The notes under the pieces: generated by a model
What the model was told of the DNA's origin: nothing
Database searches by the model: none
What the model saw: only the letters and a program-made list of their open reading frames with translations
Source of the DNA: Zygnema cylindricum
Lineage: Eukaryota > Streptophyta > Zygnematophyceae > Zygnematales > Zygnemataceae
Direction: 5' to 3'
Length of the DNA: 63,011 bases
Assembly: GCA_037447655.1 (NCBI GenBank)
Contig: JBBHKE010002404.1
Span: 1 to 63,011, forward strand
Translations under genes and position numbers: made by a program
Part shown: positions 33,853 to 45,242 of the stretch, in pieces
Layout: each line of letters begins with the position of its first letter
How positions within the stretch are numbered: position 1 is the stretch's first letter

Positions 33853-34100
33853 TGTTGAGGATCGGCGATATTCTACATATCGCATGGGCGCCAAAGTGAA
33901 AACTTTGGTTAAATGGCCAAGCCGGGGATCGAACCCGGGACCTTGTGTTAGCCGTACACTAGCTCTACCAACTTAGCTACCCGGCCGATTGTGCATGCAA
34001 GCGCCCGAAACCGAATTTACGGCAATCAACGGCGCACTGGCGGAACTAGCATTTACTGCGATACACACGTGTGGAGTCCGAAGTGGACGTTCCTCTTACA
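33853..34100 (-). mobile_element. 5' LTR of the TRIM
   Basis: 248 bp, nearly identical to the 3' LTR over shared sequence (for example GTGTATCGCAGTA, ACTTCGGACTCCACACG, GCCGTAAATTCGGTTTCGGG). It holds the tRNA-like unit 33914-33986. Confidence 0.9.
33914..33986 (-). ncRNA. tRNA-like unit in the 5' LTR
   Basis: 73 nt. The acceptor GGCCGGG pairs with CTTGGCC at all seven positions (two G-T), discriminator A. D-arm GCTA/GAGC has one mismatch. The anticodon stem AGTGT/ACACA has four pairs and loop ACGGCTA. The T-arm is perfect. Differences from the 3' LTR copy at acceptor positions and the anticodon stem favour pairing here. Source tRNA is uncertain; the anticodon arm and variable loop recall tRNA-Asn (GGCTGTTAAC...CACAAGGTC) with bases lost from the loop. 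Confidence 0.75.
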
Positions 34101-34129
34101 GATGTTAGGAAACCGTCCCTTGTAATTAT

Positions 34130-34690
34130 TTCACTAGAAAATGTCAAACAATGTTCATCAATGTGCATTGTCCACATCTGTCGGAAAAATGTAGCAAAAA
34201 TTAATGGATTATCTTCTATACATATCGACGCCTAAAACTGTCCATCAATGTCGAAAAAATGTAAGTAAATCAAGAAATATCCAGCAATTTCCAGTAATGT
34301 TCATCACCATGGAGCAATGTTCAAAAAAGATATGTGAACTCATGAATGTGCAAAATGGAAAAAAAATGTCCAATAAATGTGGGAAATATCAATCATTGTC
34401 CGGCGTTCAAGAAATATGCATGAATGTCAATAAATGCAGCAAAATGTTCGAAAAATGTCAAGAAAATGTCAAAAAAATGTCAAACAATGTTGACAATGTC
34501 TAGATGCATTCAGCAATTTCAAGCAGTGTCAAGCAAGGTCCACCAATGTGTAATGTCTACTAATTCCTAGAGAAATACAAAGAAATGTCCATCGATGCAC
34601 ATTATTGCCTAAAAATGTTAAGCAAACGTCAAGCAATGTCCATCAATGTCAAATGATGTTCATCAATGTCGAGATGGACATGTACATCAA
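34130..34690. repeat. Degenerate CAATGTC/CATCAATGT repeat
   Basis: Dense recurrence of AATGT in phrases such as GTCCATCAATGTC and AAAAAATGTC without a fixed period. The frames across it only reflect the repeat. Confidence 0.7.
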
Positions 34691-35208
34691 TGTCTTTCAG
34701 ACAGCGATTCGGAAGTTTCACGTCTATCAGCCATGCATTATGAGTAACAAAAAAGGAAGCATGAAACGTTCAAAAAGACGCCAAAAACGAACAGAAATTT
34801 CACCGGTAAACTTATGAAACATCCTCTACACAAGCTAAAATCAACGTAAAAATTTAAATAAAAACGTATTTATATCTTGTTATACTAACGACTATTTCCT
34901 TTAAATAGATTTGTCCAATCATCTACTTTTCCTTTGACTTTCAGAAAATAAAAAGCATCTAACATGATTCCTCCAAAACATCATAAATATAGCCCTAAGA
35001 AATATACGCCTTATTTAAATGTACAAAATTAAACCAAAAACCATTCCTTTCAAAACTCCGAAATGATTAAAGTTCTATTCTCCGTCTTCAAAAAAAGCTT
35101 CTTCAATCGTATTATGATACAGAGAATCTCGGCACCAGTCCCTCCCTCTCCTCCCTCTGCCCCCGTCCTCCCTCTCCCTCCTCACGCTGTCCTTCTCCCT
35201 CCTCCCTC
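34691..35208. other. 3' flank of the PCC13-62-like gene
   Basis: No gene seen. A CT-rich patch (CCCTCTCCTCCCTCTGCCCC) lies at 35139-35210 next to the stop codon. Confidence 0.5.
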
Positions 35209-35640
35209 TCAAACCAAGGGTTGTCCAATAGCATTAGAAGGGCGAGAGAAGTAATAATTAGCGATATTCCCTGTGGCACCTCCGGGAAAAAAGCCTCCGA
35301 CTTTTGAGGGGCTTCCAGTTCCATACACAATAGAGAGAGTTTGGGAAGGATTTCGGGCGAAGGAGAGAGAGTCCCAATTAGCCGAGAGAATGTTTGTTGT
35401 CGTATTCATCTCGGCTCCGAGAACTTTTGGAACTACGATGTTTTCATCGTCGATGGTACCGGAACCGTCGAGGCGACTGCGAAGCTGGTGAGAAGGGGAG
35501 AGGGAGAGGGATAGGGAAAGGGAGAGGGAGAGGGAGAGGGAGAGGGAGAGGGGGAGGGAGAGAGAGGGAGAGGGAGAGAGAGGGGGAGGGGAGAAAAAGA
35601 GAGGACCACCACTCCCATTATATATATATTGAGAGAGATC

Positions 35641-35673
<33 letters not shown>

Positions 35674-38420
35674 TAGATAGATAGATATAGATAGATAGAG
35701 GGAGAGGGAGAGGAGAGAGGAAGGAGGCAGGGAGGGAGGGAGTTGGAGAGATAGAGTGAGAGAGAGGATTGACTTGACATTATCAATTCGATTAAGATGA
35801 AGATTGAGTCGACAATATTAATATTGGCATTGGCATTAACATTGTATTCATGATATTCACATTAAGATTGCCATTAGGACGAGATTGACATTGACATTGG
35901 AATTAATATTACCTTGTTGAGATAGATATTAAGAAATCGACTAAGATCCAGATTTGAAGCTATGACATTCAGATTGGCATCTGGATGGTATTGATTTTGA
36001 CATGATGAAGTTGACTATGGTCTTGAGATGAAATTTTACAGAAACCGAGCTTGAGACTGAGATGCGATTAAAATTCGATTATGATAAGATTAACATTGCG
36101 ACTATAAAGATGATTGTGATTGAGATTGAAATGAAAAATCAGATTGGCTCTGCGATTGAAATATTGATTAGTTCATTTCAAAGAAATTATGATTGATGTT
36201 GAGATTGAGATTTATATTGACGTTGGAATTGATATTATTTTATAATTTCTGAAGGAATTGTTTCCATGATCCCGGAAACTTGCATCAGGAAACATATTCC
36301 TAGAACTTAAGAACCGATAAATCTTCACTTCAACAATTTTATTATTGATTAAAAAATCTTGTTCGCAGTTTCAATCTACTTTCATCTTAATCCTTTGCTG
36401 TATTGATTTGGTGTGTCCATAAATTGTGGCAAAGAAATATTGTTTCTTATTGTTTTCACTTACTGCTGAAACTAATCCCGTGATTTCTACCACTTTCTGA
36501 TTGTACGGAAGGACAATTTCGTCTCTTCTCAACCACAACATCGTTCGAAGGAGAGAATCTTGACCTCCCTTGACTCCCAAAACTCCCGCGAGAAGCTGTT
36601 TCCAAAAGGTTTCAAAGTATTTTTAGAATTATATTTTATGGTAAGCTACAATTTGGTTTTATGTTTCGTAATCCACAATAGCTTTTCGGCATAAAATGTT
36701 TAAAATTGTGAAAAAGTTTTGTTGTCTGCCCGAAATCCCCTCTTTTGCAGGAATGAAACAAATAAAAGTTTTAGGGTTGAAATAGCCGTTTTTTGGTTTG
36801 CTTTGAGGTTAATAAAACGTGAGAAGCGGGAAACTTTTTTTTGCTGCCCAAGAAACATTGCAAAAAAATCAAATCGGCTTCAAAAAAAAAGGTTTGGCTG
36901 CCCAAAATTACTTCTTTCATGGAAACAGTTCTAATTCAAAAAATTACTAGCTGTCCAATTAAAAGATTTTGGCTGCCAAAATCACCTCGTCGCAAGTAAT
37001 CCTATCTGTTTCAAGGGCTTCTCAAGGTTTTAACAATTGTTAAAAAAACAATTGACTGCCCTAAAACCGTTTATAGCTGGCCAAAAATTTCCGCAACTCC
37101 CAAAGTTCCTATTGTTTTCAAGTGCATATCAAGGTCAAAACAACAGATGGAATTTTTTTTAGCTCCCTGGAGATTTTTTTTTGGCTGCCCGAAAGTACAG
37201 TACCGTACAGTACCTCTTTCGCGTGTACGGACTGCAGCAGTGGGTTCAAACTGACATAGGCCGTGAGTCCCACGTACGGCAAAGTGTACGCCGCCAAAAG
37301 CCAATTGAAGTCGTTTGCATAGGGGTCAAATGGGGTTTTCGTCTCTTTTCCCTCGGCTTCATTAAAAAGGACGGCCCAAGCTTTTCCAATGTCGATGAAA
37401 GGACGCGGAACTTGCTCGACGCCAAGAAACGATCGGATTATTCTGGAAACAAACATAAATAGAAAACCTTTAATGACCAAAATGTTAGCGAATTCGGACA
37501 TATTTTAGGTGGGAATTAGGTGGTGATGTTCTTAGCATTATTTGTTTTATAGCGACAAGACTCTTTCCTATTTATAGTATTTAATGGTTTTGTAGAATAT
37601 AGATGTCGTCGTCGAGAAACGATCAAATAGTTTTTGAAATAAAACATTCATTTAGTTAATAGTATAAATGAAGGCTTTAAGGTTTTGTTATTGTTTGTTG
37701 GAAGTTTTTATAGATTTCATAACTAATTTTTGTATGTAAAGTCAACATCGATGTAATTATGACCCTTGGATAGATGAAACAAATTTTGAATAGTACATCA
37801 TAAGCTGTTTGACAGACCGAAAAAAAAAGATGAAAAGAAAAAGAGGAAGGATAGAGAGAAGAAAATGAAAACTAAAAAAAAAAAAATTAATGACAGAATT
37901 GGAATGTGCTTTAGATCTTTCAAAAAATAACTTTATTTTTAATTATTCTACAAAAAGGAAAAAACAACAAAAACACAAACGGATATAGGACGTGAGGAAG
38001 GAACTGCAAAAGAAAGCAAAGGGAGAGGGAGGGGGAGGCAAATTGTGGAATTAGCTGGATTTTTTGTTGATGACAAAGTAATTGTGAAAAACATTGTCTT
38101 TGCAAACATCATGTCTTTTAACATACAACCATTAGATTTAGAATGATTTTAACAAATTTACCTAAGATAAATATACGATTATTAACTTTTTGATGATAAA
38201 AATGGGAACCTAATGTAGATAGACATTACCTGACGTGGCCGATTTCTTGAAGACCAAGCATCGCGGCAATTTTTTCGACATTTACCGACAAATTCGCCTT
38301 TCTCCCGCCAATAGGAGGAGGGCCTCCTCCGGTCAAATTCGGTGCAAATGCGTCTAATCCGACGCCATACGCCGAAAGAAGATAAAATTCGGCCTCCAAA
38401 TGCTCCAAATTTAGGGCAAG
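35209..38420 (-). CDS. Desiccation-related protein PCC13-62-like (ferritin-like), first exon not found
   Basis: Four exons rebuilt on the minus strand: 38420-38230, 37442-37214, 36595-36464 and 35484-35209. All have AG/GT borders (donors GTAATG, GTACTG, GTAAGT) and consistent phases, giving 275 residues and a stop at 35209-35211. The protein follows the PCC13-62 family throughout: LNLEHLEAEFYLLSAYGVGL, DAFAPNLTGGGPPPIGGRKA, LGLQEIGHV, QVPRPFIDIG, PFDPYANDFNWLLAAYTLPY with VGLTAYVSLNPLLQ, LLAGVLGVKGGQDSLLRTM, ENIVVPKVLGAE, and SLSIVYGTGSPSKVGGFFPG-type C-terminus. The family is a ferritin-like four-helix protein, usually secreted, first described as dehydration-induced in a resurrection plant. 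Its biochemical role is not settled. The N-terminal exon (signal peptide and LLEF part) is not visible up to 40 kb; an LTR-like sequence at 38867 may have separated it. Retained exons have no stops. Confidence 0.85.
35490..35762. repeat. GA-rich microsatellites in an intron
   Basis: Plus strand (GGGAGA)n at 35497-35590, (GA)n at 35630-35660 and (GATA)n at 35660-35700. On the transcript strand this is a pyrimidine tract leading into the last splice acceptor (35485-35486). Confidence 0.9.
35790..36240. repeat. Degenerate GATTGA/CATTGG repeat in the same intron
   Basis: Irregular recurrence of ATTGACATTG, GGCATTGGCATT and GAGATTGAGAT phrases without fixed period. Confidence 0.6.
36640..37200 (-). 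repeat. Intron with repeated TTTTGGGCAGCCAAA motif
   Basis: The intron between the second and third found exons carries about six copies of a near-palindrome TTGGGCAGCCAA (minus strand: near 36734, 36844, 36900, 36975, 37060, 37190). Several are preceded by CTTGAAACAG-like sequence resembling the next splice acceptor GGAAACAG. Confidence 0.5.
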
Positions 38421-38866
38421 CTGTCAATTTGTGACCCGACATCATTTTTTGTCGTTAATAAAAAAAAGAAAAACGAAAAAATAGAACAAATTTGTTGCCT
38501 AAAATTGAAACCAAACTTACTCGTAAGGTTTTCTGTTCATATTTCTAATTGCTGGCTAGTTTATGGCAAGGAAAAATAAGAAAATTATGTATTTTTGTAT
38601 ATTTCAGGCTAATAGTTTTCACTTGGCTAAATAAATGTATGTTTTTAGCTTCATTCATTGATTTTTTTGAAATTCTCGTAAAATTGTCGAAATTTCAGAT
38701 TTTTTTTTTAACTTATGAAGGATGAAATTTTTTGAGCTTTTAAATGAAGGCTATATATGCTGGATTCTAGATTGACTTTCAAATAGTTTACATCCATTAG
38801 AAAATTACTCATAAAAATTAACTTATCATTTGAAATTTTAATTATACTTCAAAACTTACTTGAAAT

Positions 38867-39290
38867 TGTTAAGGGTAATTTCCGGTCAGTTTCCGTACGT
38901 CAACCTTAGTCTCATTTCGTCTTAGGTCAACCGAGACCGTACTCCACTTATTCAAGTACGGTCTCGTCCACTTAGTCTTTTGTCCTACGAGAACAAAGAC
39001 CGTACTCCACTTATTCGAGTGCGGTCTCGTCCACTTTAGTCTCATTTGTCCTATGTGAACAAAACCGTACTCCACTTATTCAAGTGCGGTCTTATAATTG
39101 TACTTTTGGTCTTATTCTTTCCTTTTCTTTTCGTCGGTCAACTTTGTCTAATAGATTTGGTCTTTGTGTAGCCGCCCAAATCTACTTTGTGTAGCGTAGT
39201 TCAGTACTATCCACAGTAATTAGCATTTTGTAACTTTGTATAAAAGGATCTCGTTTCATAATGAAATTATCAATCTCGATCACACAATTC
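38867..39290 (+). mobile_element. Candidate LTR
   Basis: It starts TGTTAAGGGTAATTTCC, has GTATAAAAGG at about 39239 and a TCATAATGAAATTATCAATC end typical of plant LTRs. A short frame MASNNPTPIEISLFLPTEL follows at 39320. No primer site or target duplication could be fixed, so the borders are provisional. Confidence 0.4.
38925..39095. repeat. About 66-bp tandem repeat with internal hairpins
   Basis: Three units contain ACCGTACTCCACTTATTCAA followed by GTGCGGTCTCGTCCACTT. Each unit holds the inverted pair GACCGTACT / AGTGCGGTC. Confidence 0.8.
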
Positions 39291-41692
39291 CAAATGTTTT
39301 GACTCTCACTATCTTTTATTATGGCGTCCAATAATCCTACTCCTATAGAAATAAGTCTTTTTCTCCCAACGGAACTCCGGGAGCCGGTGGGCTTGTCGGA
39401 AGTTGAGCCAAAGAAGGCAAAATAAAGGTTACGGATAAGACTAAAACTGTGACATAGAACAAGATGAAAGAGGAAGCCATTGTGTCTTCCTCTCTCTCTC
39501 CTTCCTCCTTGTCTCCCACTCTCTCGCTCTCTCTATAAATCTCTCTCTCTCTCTCTTGATTTCTCTCGATCTCTCTCCGTTTCTCTCTTTCGCTAGAGTT
39601 ATCTTTGTTATTTTTTGGTTTTTATTTGTAACGAATGGTTCTTTATTTATAATGAATTTGAAATTTTGTGACTCTGGTAGACATGCATTTAAAACGAATG
39701 CGACATTTGTGGGGTCTATTTTGTAACCGTTAACCATTTCGCCCAAAAAAACTACCTGCGGCGATGAAAAAACTTGGAAACGTCGTCCCGATGATGTTAA
39801 CTAAATCTCCACCGTTGATAGCGCGCCTCAACCGACGGCTGCGATGTAAAACCGCCGTTTGTTTATTTTGTTATTGTCACGTGTCTCAGAAAAAATTACG
39901 ATCCGGTACGTGTCAGCCTTTTTGCTGTTAGATTAGCTGTTCAATAGTTCAATGTGATAATTTGTCGATGGCGCATTACATTAGTTTTATTTACAGTGCG
40001 TTTCCGTGTTTGGATCAAACAATAATGCCAACTGTGCTACCAACCGTTCGATGTATATTTGGCTATAATCGGACGTGTGAAAATTGCGCTGCTGATAGTT
40101 TTTGACTAAACAAAAATAGGTTCCATACTTTCATGTGTGAAAATGCACGGAAACACTATATGTAATCACCGCCTTTTCAACGCGTATTTGAGTAGATTTT
40201 CCTAATAATACGCGCATTTAACCAGTTTTTACGTTTTTAAAGTACGAAATGCTGTAGAATGTGCAAAAAGCCAAAAACAGCACATAATGTTTTCATACCT
40301 TTGCGCTGTTTCGCACGTTAAATACAGGAAACATGGATCTCTGATAGCCTGTTCCCACCGGAGCATTTGTAACTTTTTGCCCATTCCGATGATTTTCCCA
40401 GAACTCATCGGAAAACGAGTCTTGTTCACACCAAAATTTTGGCACGAATTTTGGCACGAATTTTGGCACGAATTTTGGCACGTAACTCCGATTGAAGGTG
40501 TCCTGTGACACGTCACACGCTTCGACGTCATCAAACATAGGCGCGAAAACAAACCTGCAGTTTTTCAAACGAATGACGACGACGGTGGTTCAAACTTCAA
40601 AGTTGGACAGTTTTTCCGCGCGGAAACATGAAATAAATCATAGTTCAAAAGTAGGCGTTTTTATGGTAGGCCTTTGGTCGGCGCCTTTATCGTAAGTTGT
40701 GATATGGGCTTTTCATGTGATCTTCTTAGATCGCTACTTTGATCAGCGACCGTCCGATCGTCCGAATCTGACGGTGTAAACATTTTTTTTTGGTCTGAAT
40801 GTTTTAATTGGTCCGAATAGGTCCGAATACAATATGGGTCTTAAGGTCATATTCATAGTTGTTCAAATCGCGCGATTTTTTCCTTTTTTCCGATTAAAAC
40901 GTATAATTCGTGACTTTTGAATAAATCGGAAAAAAACGTGATGTACTTTCTGTCCGGTAAACTGAACGGCTAATTCACGGAAACTATGCGGTATTTTACG
41001 ATAGCTGTACGGTTTTGTACGGTAAATGTACGGAATTTGACGAAAATATACGTTGCACTTCGTAGTACTTTCTGTCCGATAAACTAAACAGAAATTTTAC
41101 GGGAATGTACGGAATTGTACCAAAAATGTACAGACTATTACGAAAAGATACGGAAATGTACGAAAATGGTACAAACAGCGGTATATGTGAAATTTATTTT
41201 TGTTTACATGTACGGAATAGTACGGACGAAAATTCATTAACGATTTTTACGATTTTTTCAAAAGGTTCAATGCGTTTGTTACGCATAATTCGTCGCGATT
41301 AAATCGTTTGCACTAAACGCCGTGAACAACTATGGTCATATTGTATGTTTTGCATACAATAGGCATATTGTATGGGCCTCCTTTCACCTACTTTTGAACT
41401 ATGAAATAAATGAAATAGCCGTTCCGATGTTGTTTTTGCTACATCAGCTTTTGGCCTATTTCAAAGAATGACGCAACTTTAACCCGACTTCAATATCCTC
41501 AAATATTTTGAGGAAGTTCGTTTGTATGGTTTTTCGGGAACTTCCGAAAACAACAAAGTCAGTGCTCGGAAGGCCCTACATTATTCGAACGCCCGTCTGT
41601 TGCAGAAGTGATTTTTTTTCCGTTGGGAACAGGCAACTTCCAGTTGTTAGATTCCGTGCGAAACTTTTGGAATATTATGCTTAGCAGAGAGC
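39291..41692. other. No gene seen
   Basis: Short frames only. It includes a 12-bp tandem repeat (TTTTGGCACGAA, four units, 40432-40482) and a GTAC-rich, TACGG-rich stretch at 40985-41240. Confidence 0.5.
40432..40482. repeat. 12-bp tandem repeat TTTTGGCACGAA x4
   Basis: Four near-perfect units in a row; one strand reads as a run of CQNS residues. Confidence 0.95.
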
Positions 41693-41872
41693 TACACCGT
41701 GTATCGCTATTAGTGTAAATAATTTTTTCGTCGCTTAAAACATTATTTTCCCTACACACTTGTCCGATTTTAATACGGAGACCGCCGATGGGAAGATAGG
41801 AATCTTGTCTTTCAATCGAAAGCGTAAGATCCAGAATACGACAAGTGTGTACGTAGGAGAGATGTTTTAAGC
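41693..41872. mobile_element. MITE copy 3, right end lost
   Basis: TACACCGTGTATCGCTATTA, TCGCTTAAAACATTATTTTC, central CGACAAGTGTGTACGTAGGA and AGATGTTTTAAGC match copy 1. The outer ~45 bp of the right arm are missing. Confidence 0.75.
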
Positions 41873-42189
41873 ATAGATGTCCTATGCGGATAAAACGCAC
41901 GGAGTAAACTAACGAATACTACGTTTCGTGCGCATAAAACAATTTCAAACTTTCCAAATTCGTAGGTAAAAATCGTACTTTTTTGTACTTTCCAAATTTA
42001 AATATTTAAATATTCAAACCCTAAAAAGTGAAACATGCAACAAACCAGTGACCAGACTGCCTCGTCGCTGAACCAGTGACCAAACTGGCTGGTGGCTAGT
42101 ATACAAGGACTTAGTGGGTTGAGGGTAGAATAGAGCAGCTGCTATGGCTGCCATGTTCGAGGAGCGCGGCTGGGATGTCAGACTAGCGC

Positions 42190-42555
42190 AGCATGGCAGC
42201 ATAGCAACGCAGCAATAGCAACGCTATGCTATAGCGTAGCGTAGCATAGCAACGCAGCATGTCCATGGCAGCATAGCAATGCAACAATAGCAACGCAGTA
42301 GCATAGCAACGCTATGCTATAGCGTAGCGTAGCATAGCAACGCAGCATGTCCATGGCAGCATAACAATGCAGCAATAGCAACGCAGCAGCATAGCAACGC
42401 TATGCTATAGCGTAGCGTAGCATAGCAACGCAACATGTCCATGACAGCATAGCAATGCAGCAATAGCAACGCAGCAGCATAGCAACGCTATGCCATAGCG
42501 TAGCGTAGCATAGCAACGCAGCATGTCTATGGCAGCATAACAATGCAGCAGGATG
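42190..42555. repeat. 88-bp tandem repeat, four units, palindromic core
   Basis: The phrase ACGCTATGCTATAGCGTAGC recurs at 42221, 42309, 42397 and 42485, exactly 88 bp apart. Units differ by a few bases. The core GCTATGCTATAGC...GCGTAGCATAGC can fold on itself. The rest is AGCATAGCAATGCAGCAATA-type sequence. No gene is present in it. Confidence 0.95.
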
Positions 42556-42846
42556 CAATTTGATTTTGTGCATTGCTAGTCTGACTGTAGCACCCCTTGT
42601 GAGTAATTTCATCACCCCTTTTACATGGCTGAACCAGCGACCAGACTGACTGATTGCTGAACCAGCGACCATACTGCCTCAATGTTGGTACAACATGGCT
42701 TTGTTAAAAATGTCAACGATAAAAAAAACCATGTCCACAATCAAAAATGACAAAGTTAACATTGAAGCAAATAAAAACAAACTATGTATTAATCAGAGGG
42801 ATATGGTTTAATTCTCACATTAAAAATATATCAACTCATTGTAGGG

Positions 42847-42849
<3 letters not shown>

Positions 42850-42892
<43 letters not shown>
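42850..42892. repeat. (TA)n microsatellite
   Basis: About 21 uninterrupted TA units. Confidence 0.98.
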
Positions 42893-42894
<2 letters not shown>

Positions 42895-43019
42895 CCCTAT
42901 GTCCCTTTACACCAAATCAACGTCAAACATGTCTTCATCAAACTCCTCTTCCCCTACCTCCCCTTCTTCTTCCTCCCATGCTACCATTTCCTCTTCATAA
43001 TTAACATCCCTGGTATTTT

Positions 43020-44914
43020 GTAATAATATGAGATTGCTAAAAATCCAAACCAAATCATTGGCTCTTTTAGCTGTCAAACGATTCTTTTTCTTAGAGTGAA
43101 TATGGTCCTAGGTTGACCAATTCCTCTCACATGAGCTGGCAACCGTGCACTGAGCAAGGATCCTAATTGCAACTTTTTGTAAGATAGGGGTGACAGCCCC
43201 AAACTGCTACCACCACTTCCAGCTTGGCATCTGCTTAGCACAAGTCCTTGTCACCTCCCTCCCAAATATGCCCTCAAACCCTTTAAACTTAGACAACTCA
43301 GAGTAGGCCGCAGCCTGGTCCGCCACATCAGGTAACATCTTATCAAGCATTATTTGAAAACCTTCTATTATTTTCACATTTGAAAGTTGACCATACTCGT
43401 CACTTTGGTACTCGGGATCGAGTACAAAGCCAACAACATATATTGGACTATGTGCCATCTCCCATCTAGCGATGAAAGAAACCTTCAACTCCTCTAGAAT
43501 TTGCAAGCCTTGTAATTTTGCACTCCTCCATTGCTGGATAACTTCACTAAGAACTCCCCAATAGTGTAAAAACCATGATAAACCTTCCCCACGTTTGGGC
43601 TCCCTTTGTCGCACTCCCTCATCAGCCGCACCACTGGCTCTGAAACTGTCACAGCCTCAGTCACTCTCGTCCAAAACTCCGGGTTCAGGATAAAGCCTTT
43701 AATCTTCGCACACTTTAACTTGTATGTAGACTTCAATAACCACTGTTTGTAAGCATCATCAAACATCAAGATCTCTAAGCTATCTTCACCTCTAAAATCC
43801 TCTGTAGTATGATAAAATTTGTAGCAAACCTGGTCTCTCCAGGTTTCAAAAGCCTAAGTTTGGATATTTTGTGGAACAAGGCTGCAGTCATTTGATGATT
43901 CATGATAAATTTCAACACCTCCTTCGCTTCCTAGACAGGTGTTGAAATAAATGATAATTTGCCCCAATCCTCGAACATTAGGTCCAATACGTGGGCAGCG
44001 TATGGTGTCCACGTGATGGAGGGATATTTTTCCATGAGCATTGAGGCGGCAGCCTTGTTTACAGGAGCAGAATCTGTCACAACTTGTACCACATGCTTGA
44101 CCCCCACAGAAAGAACTCCTTTCTCTAACACTTGACAAACATATTCAGCATCTTTGATTTTCCTTTGAGTGTCCTCCGCCTTCAGAAACATGTCACCTTT
44201 CGGGGTGACAACTAAAATGTTTAGGAGAGGCGTATCATCAACGGCTGTCCAAGCGTTTGATGTGATTGAGGCACCATTGATTTTTATGGTCTCCAAGTAG
44301 CTTGCCAAATCGCTAGTTATCGTTGCTTTCGTCTCAGACAGAAGGCGATTTCTCATGGTATTCCTGTGCGGTAACTTGTAAGACGACCCTATATCCCCGG
44401 TCTTCTTCACTGCTGCCTTAAAATATGGGTCGTCTAATAGTTGAAACGGCAAACCATTGGCAAAGAAAGCCTTTGCCCATGCTACATCCACCTCTTTTTT
44501 GTTATGCATATTGAATACATTATTTATTTTTGTCTGAACACCTTGTACTTTGCTACTTTGGCTAGATACAAATTTTGAACAACCAGTGAGTTCATCCAAA
44601 TTGGATATGACACGTTTCTGAGAGCCATGAGAAGATTTTGCAGTTTTTGATGCATTTAGCTCCGCTTGCACTTCATCTGGACATAAAATGCAAGCTCTAA
44701 TGCCCCCACTTTTAATATTTCCAAGCAGATGGTTTGTAATCCTAGTTGCTTGACCATTGTATTCAAAATTGCAGTAAACACATATGCATATTTTGTTATT
44801 CCCAAGCAACTCTCCGTCTAGAGCCTTAACGTGATCCCACTCGATTCCTCGTGGCCTAGGCATGGATGCTTCTCTTTCGATTCGTGGAAACTTGAAAGGT
44901 GGGTTCAATGACAA
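43020..44914 (-). pseudogene. hAT transposase pseudogene with BED zinc finger
   Basis: The likely start is ATG 44864 (MPRPRGIEWDHVKALDG); the frame is open to 43931. It has an N-terminal BED-type finger (ICVYCNFEY..ITNHLLG..GGIRACILCP), then the DUF659 region (TSNAWTAVDDTPLLNILVVT, TDSAPVNKAAASMLMEKYP, WTPYAAHVLDLMFEDWGKL). It stops at a TAG where the family continues, then runs on in three frames (FHKISKLRLLKPGETRFATN; MFDDAYKQWLLKSTYKLK; PIYVVGFVLDPEYQSDEYG). The C-terminal dimerisation domain is recognisable as SSCERNWST and HSKKKNRLTAKRANDLVW around 43120-43060 with a TAG in the middle. It has at least three stops and two shifts. Terminal repeats were not identified. Confidence 0.88.
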
Positions 44915-45242
44915 GTTTAATGGCCGATTTTATAGCGTCTCCAATGGCGGCTTCCTGTGAAGGAAGAGTGTGAAAGAGTGTGAAAGAGGAGTGGAGGACA
45001 GATGAAAATTTGCGCGCGTAAATGAACCAACGTCTCTTTTTTTGAAAATATCCGTACAGTACCCCGTACAGTTTAGACGTACGAAATTTACGAAAGCTAC
45101 GAAACAAACGAATACTACGTAGTTTTCGTAAAAAAGTCTAAATCCGTACGAATTGGACATCTACGGTTTGAAGAGACTCTCCTCGGCGAGGAGAGTTTCT
45201 TCAGACTGGTCGCGTACCATTGGTACACGTGAAAAGTAAAAA

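Larger units (their letters stand above)
33522..34100 (-). mobile_element. Complete TRIM retrotransposon with tRNA-like LTRs (579 bp)
   Basis: On the minus strand: 5' LTR 34100-33853 (248 bp), primer site TGGTATCGGAGC at 33852-33841, a 61-bp internal domain, a purine tract GTGAGGGGGCG, and 3' LTR 33791-33522 (270 bp). The 5-bp target duplication GATGT is perfect (33517-33521 and 34101-34105). LTRs begin TGTTGGAGGAATGTCC (3') or TGTAAGAGGAACGTCC (5') and end CCTCAACA. The 22-bp length difference is explained by a 24-bp internal duplication and two single-base gaps. The primer site is the usual initiator tRNA-Met 3'-end complement with one change (CAG to CGG). There is no coding capacity, so it must use another element's proteins. 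Each LTR holds a 73-nt tRNA-like unit in the sense orientation. Confidence 0.92.

Noticed and set aside
33443-33853. 136-residue open frame (contains RPGSSVGRATV..GPGFDPRHG)
   Set aside because: It is the translation of the TRIM internal region and the tRNA-like LTR; such peptides are a known by-product of tRNA-like DNA.
38535-38565. Missing first exon of the PCC13-62-like gene at a GTAAGT donor near 38516
   Set aside because: The upstream codons do not give the family's N-terminal LL(E/Q)F sequence; donor-like match only.
42190-42555. CRISPR-like spaced repeats
   Set aside because: Units are contiguous 88-bp tandem copies with similar 'spacers'; eukaryotic satellite.
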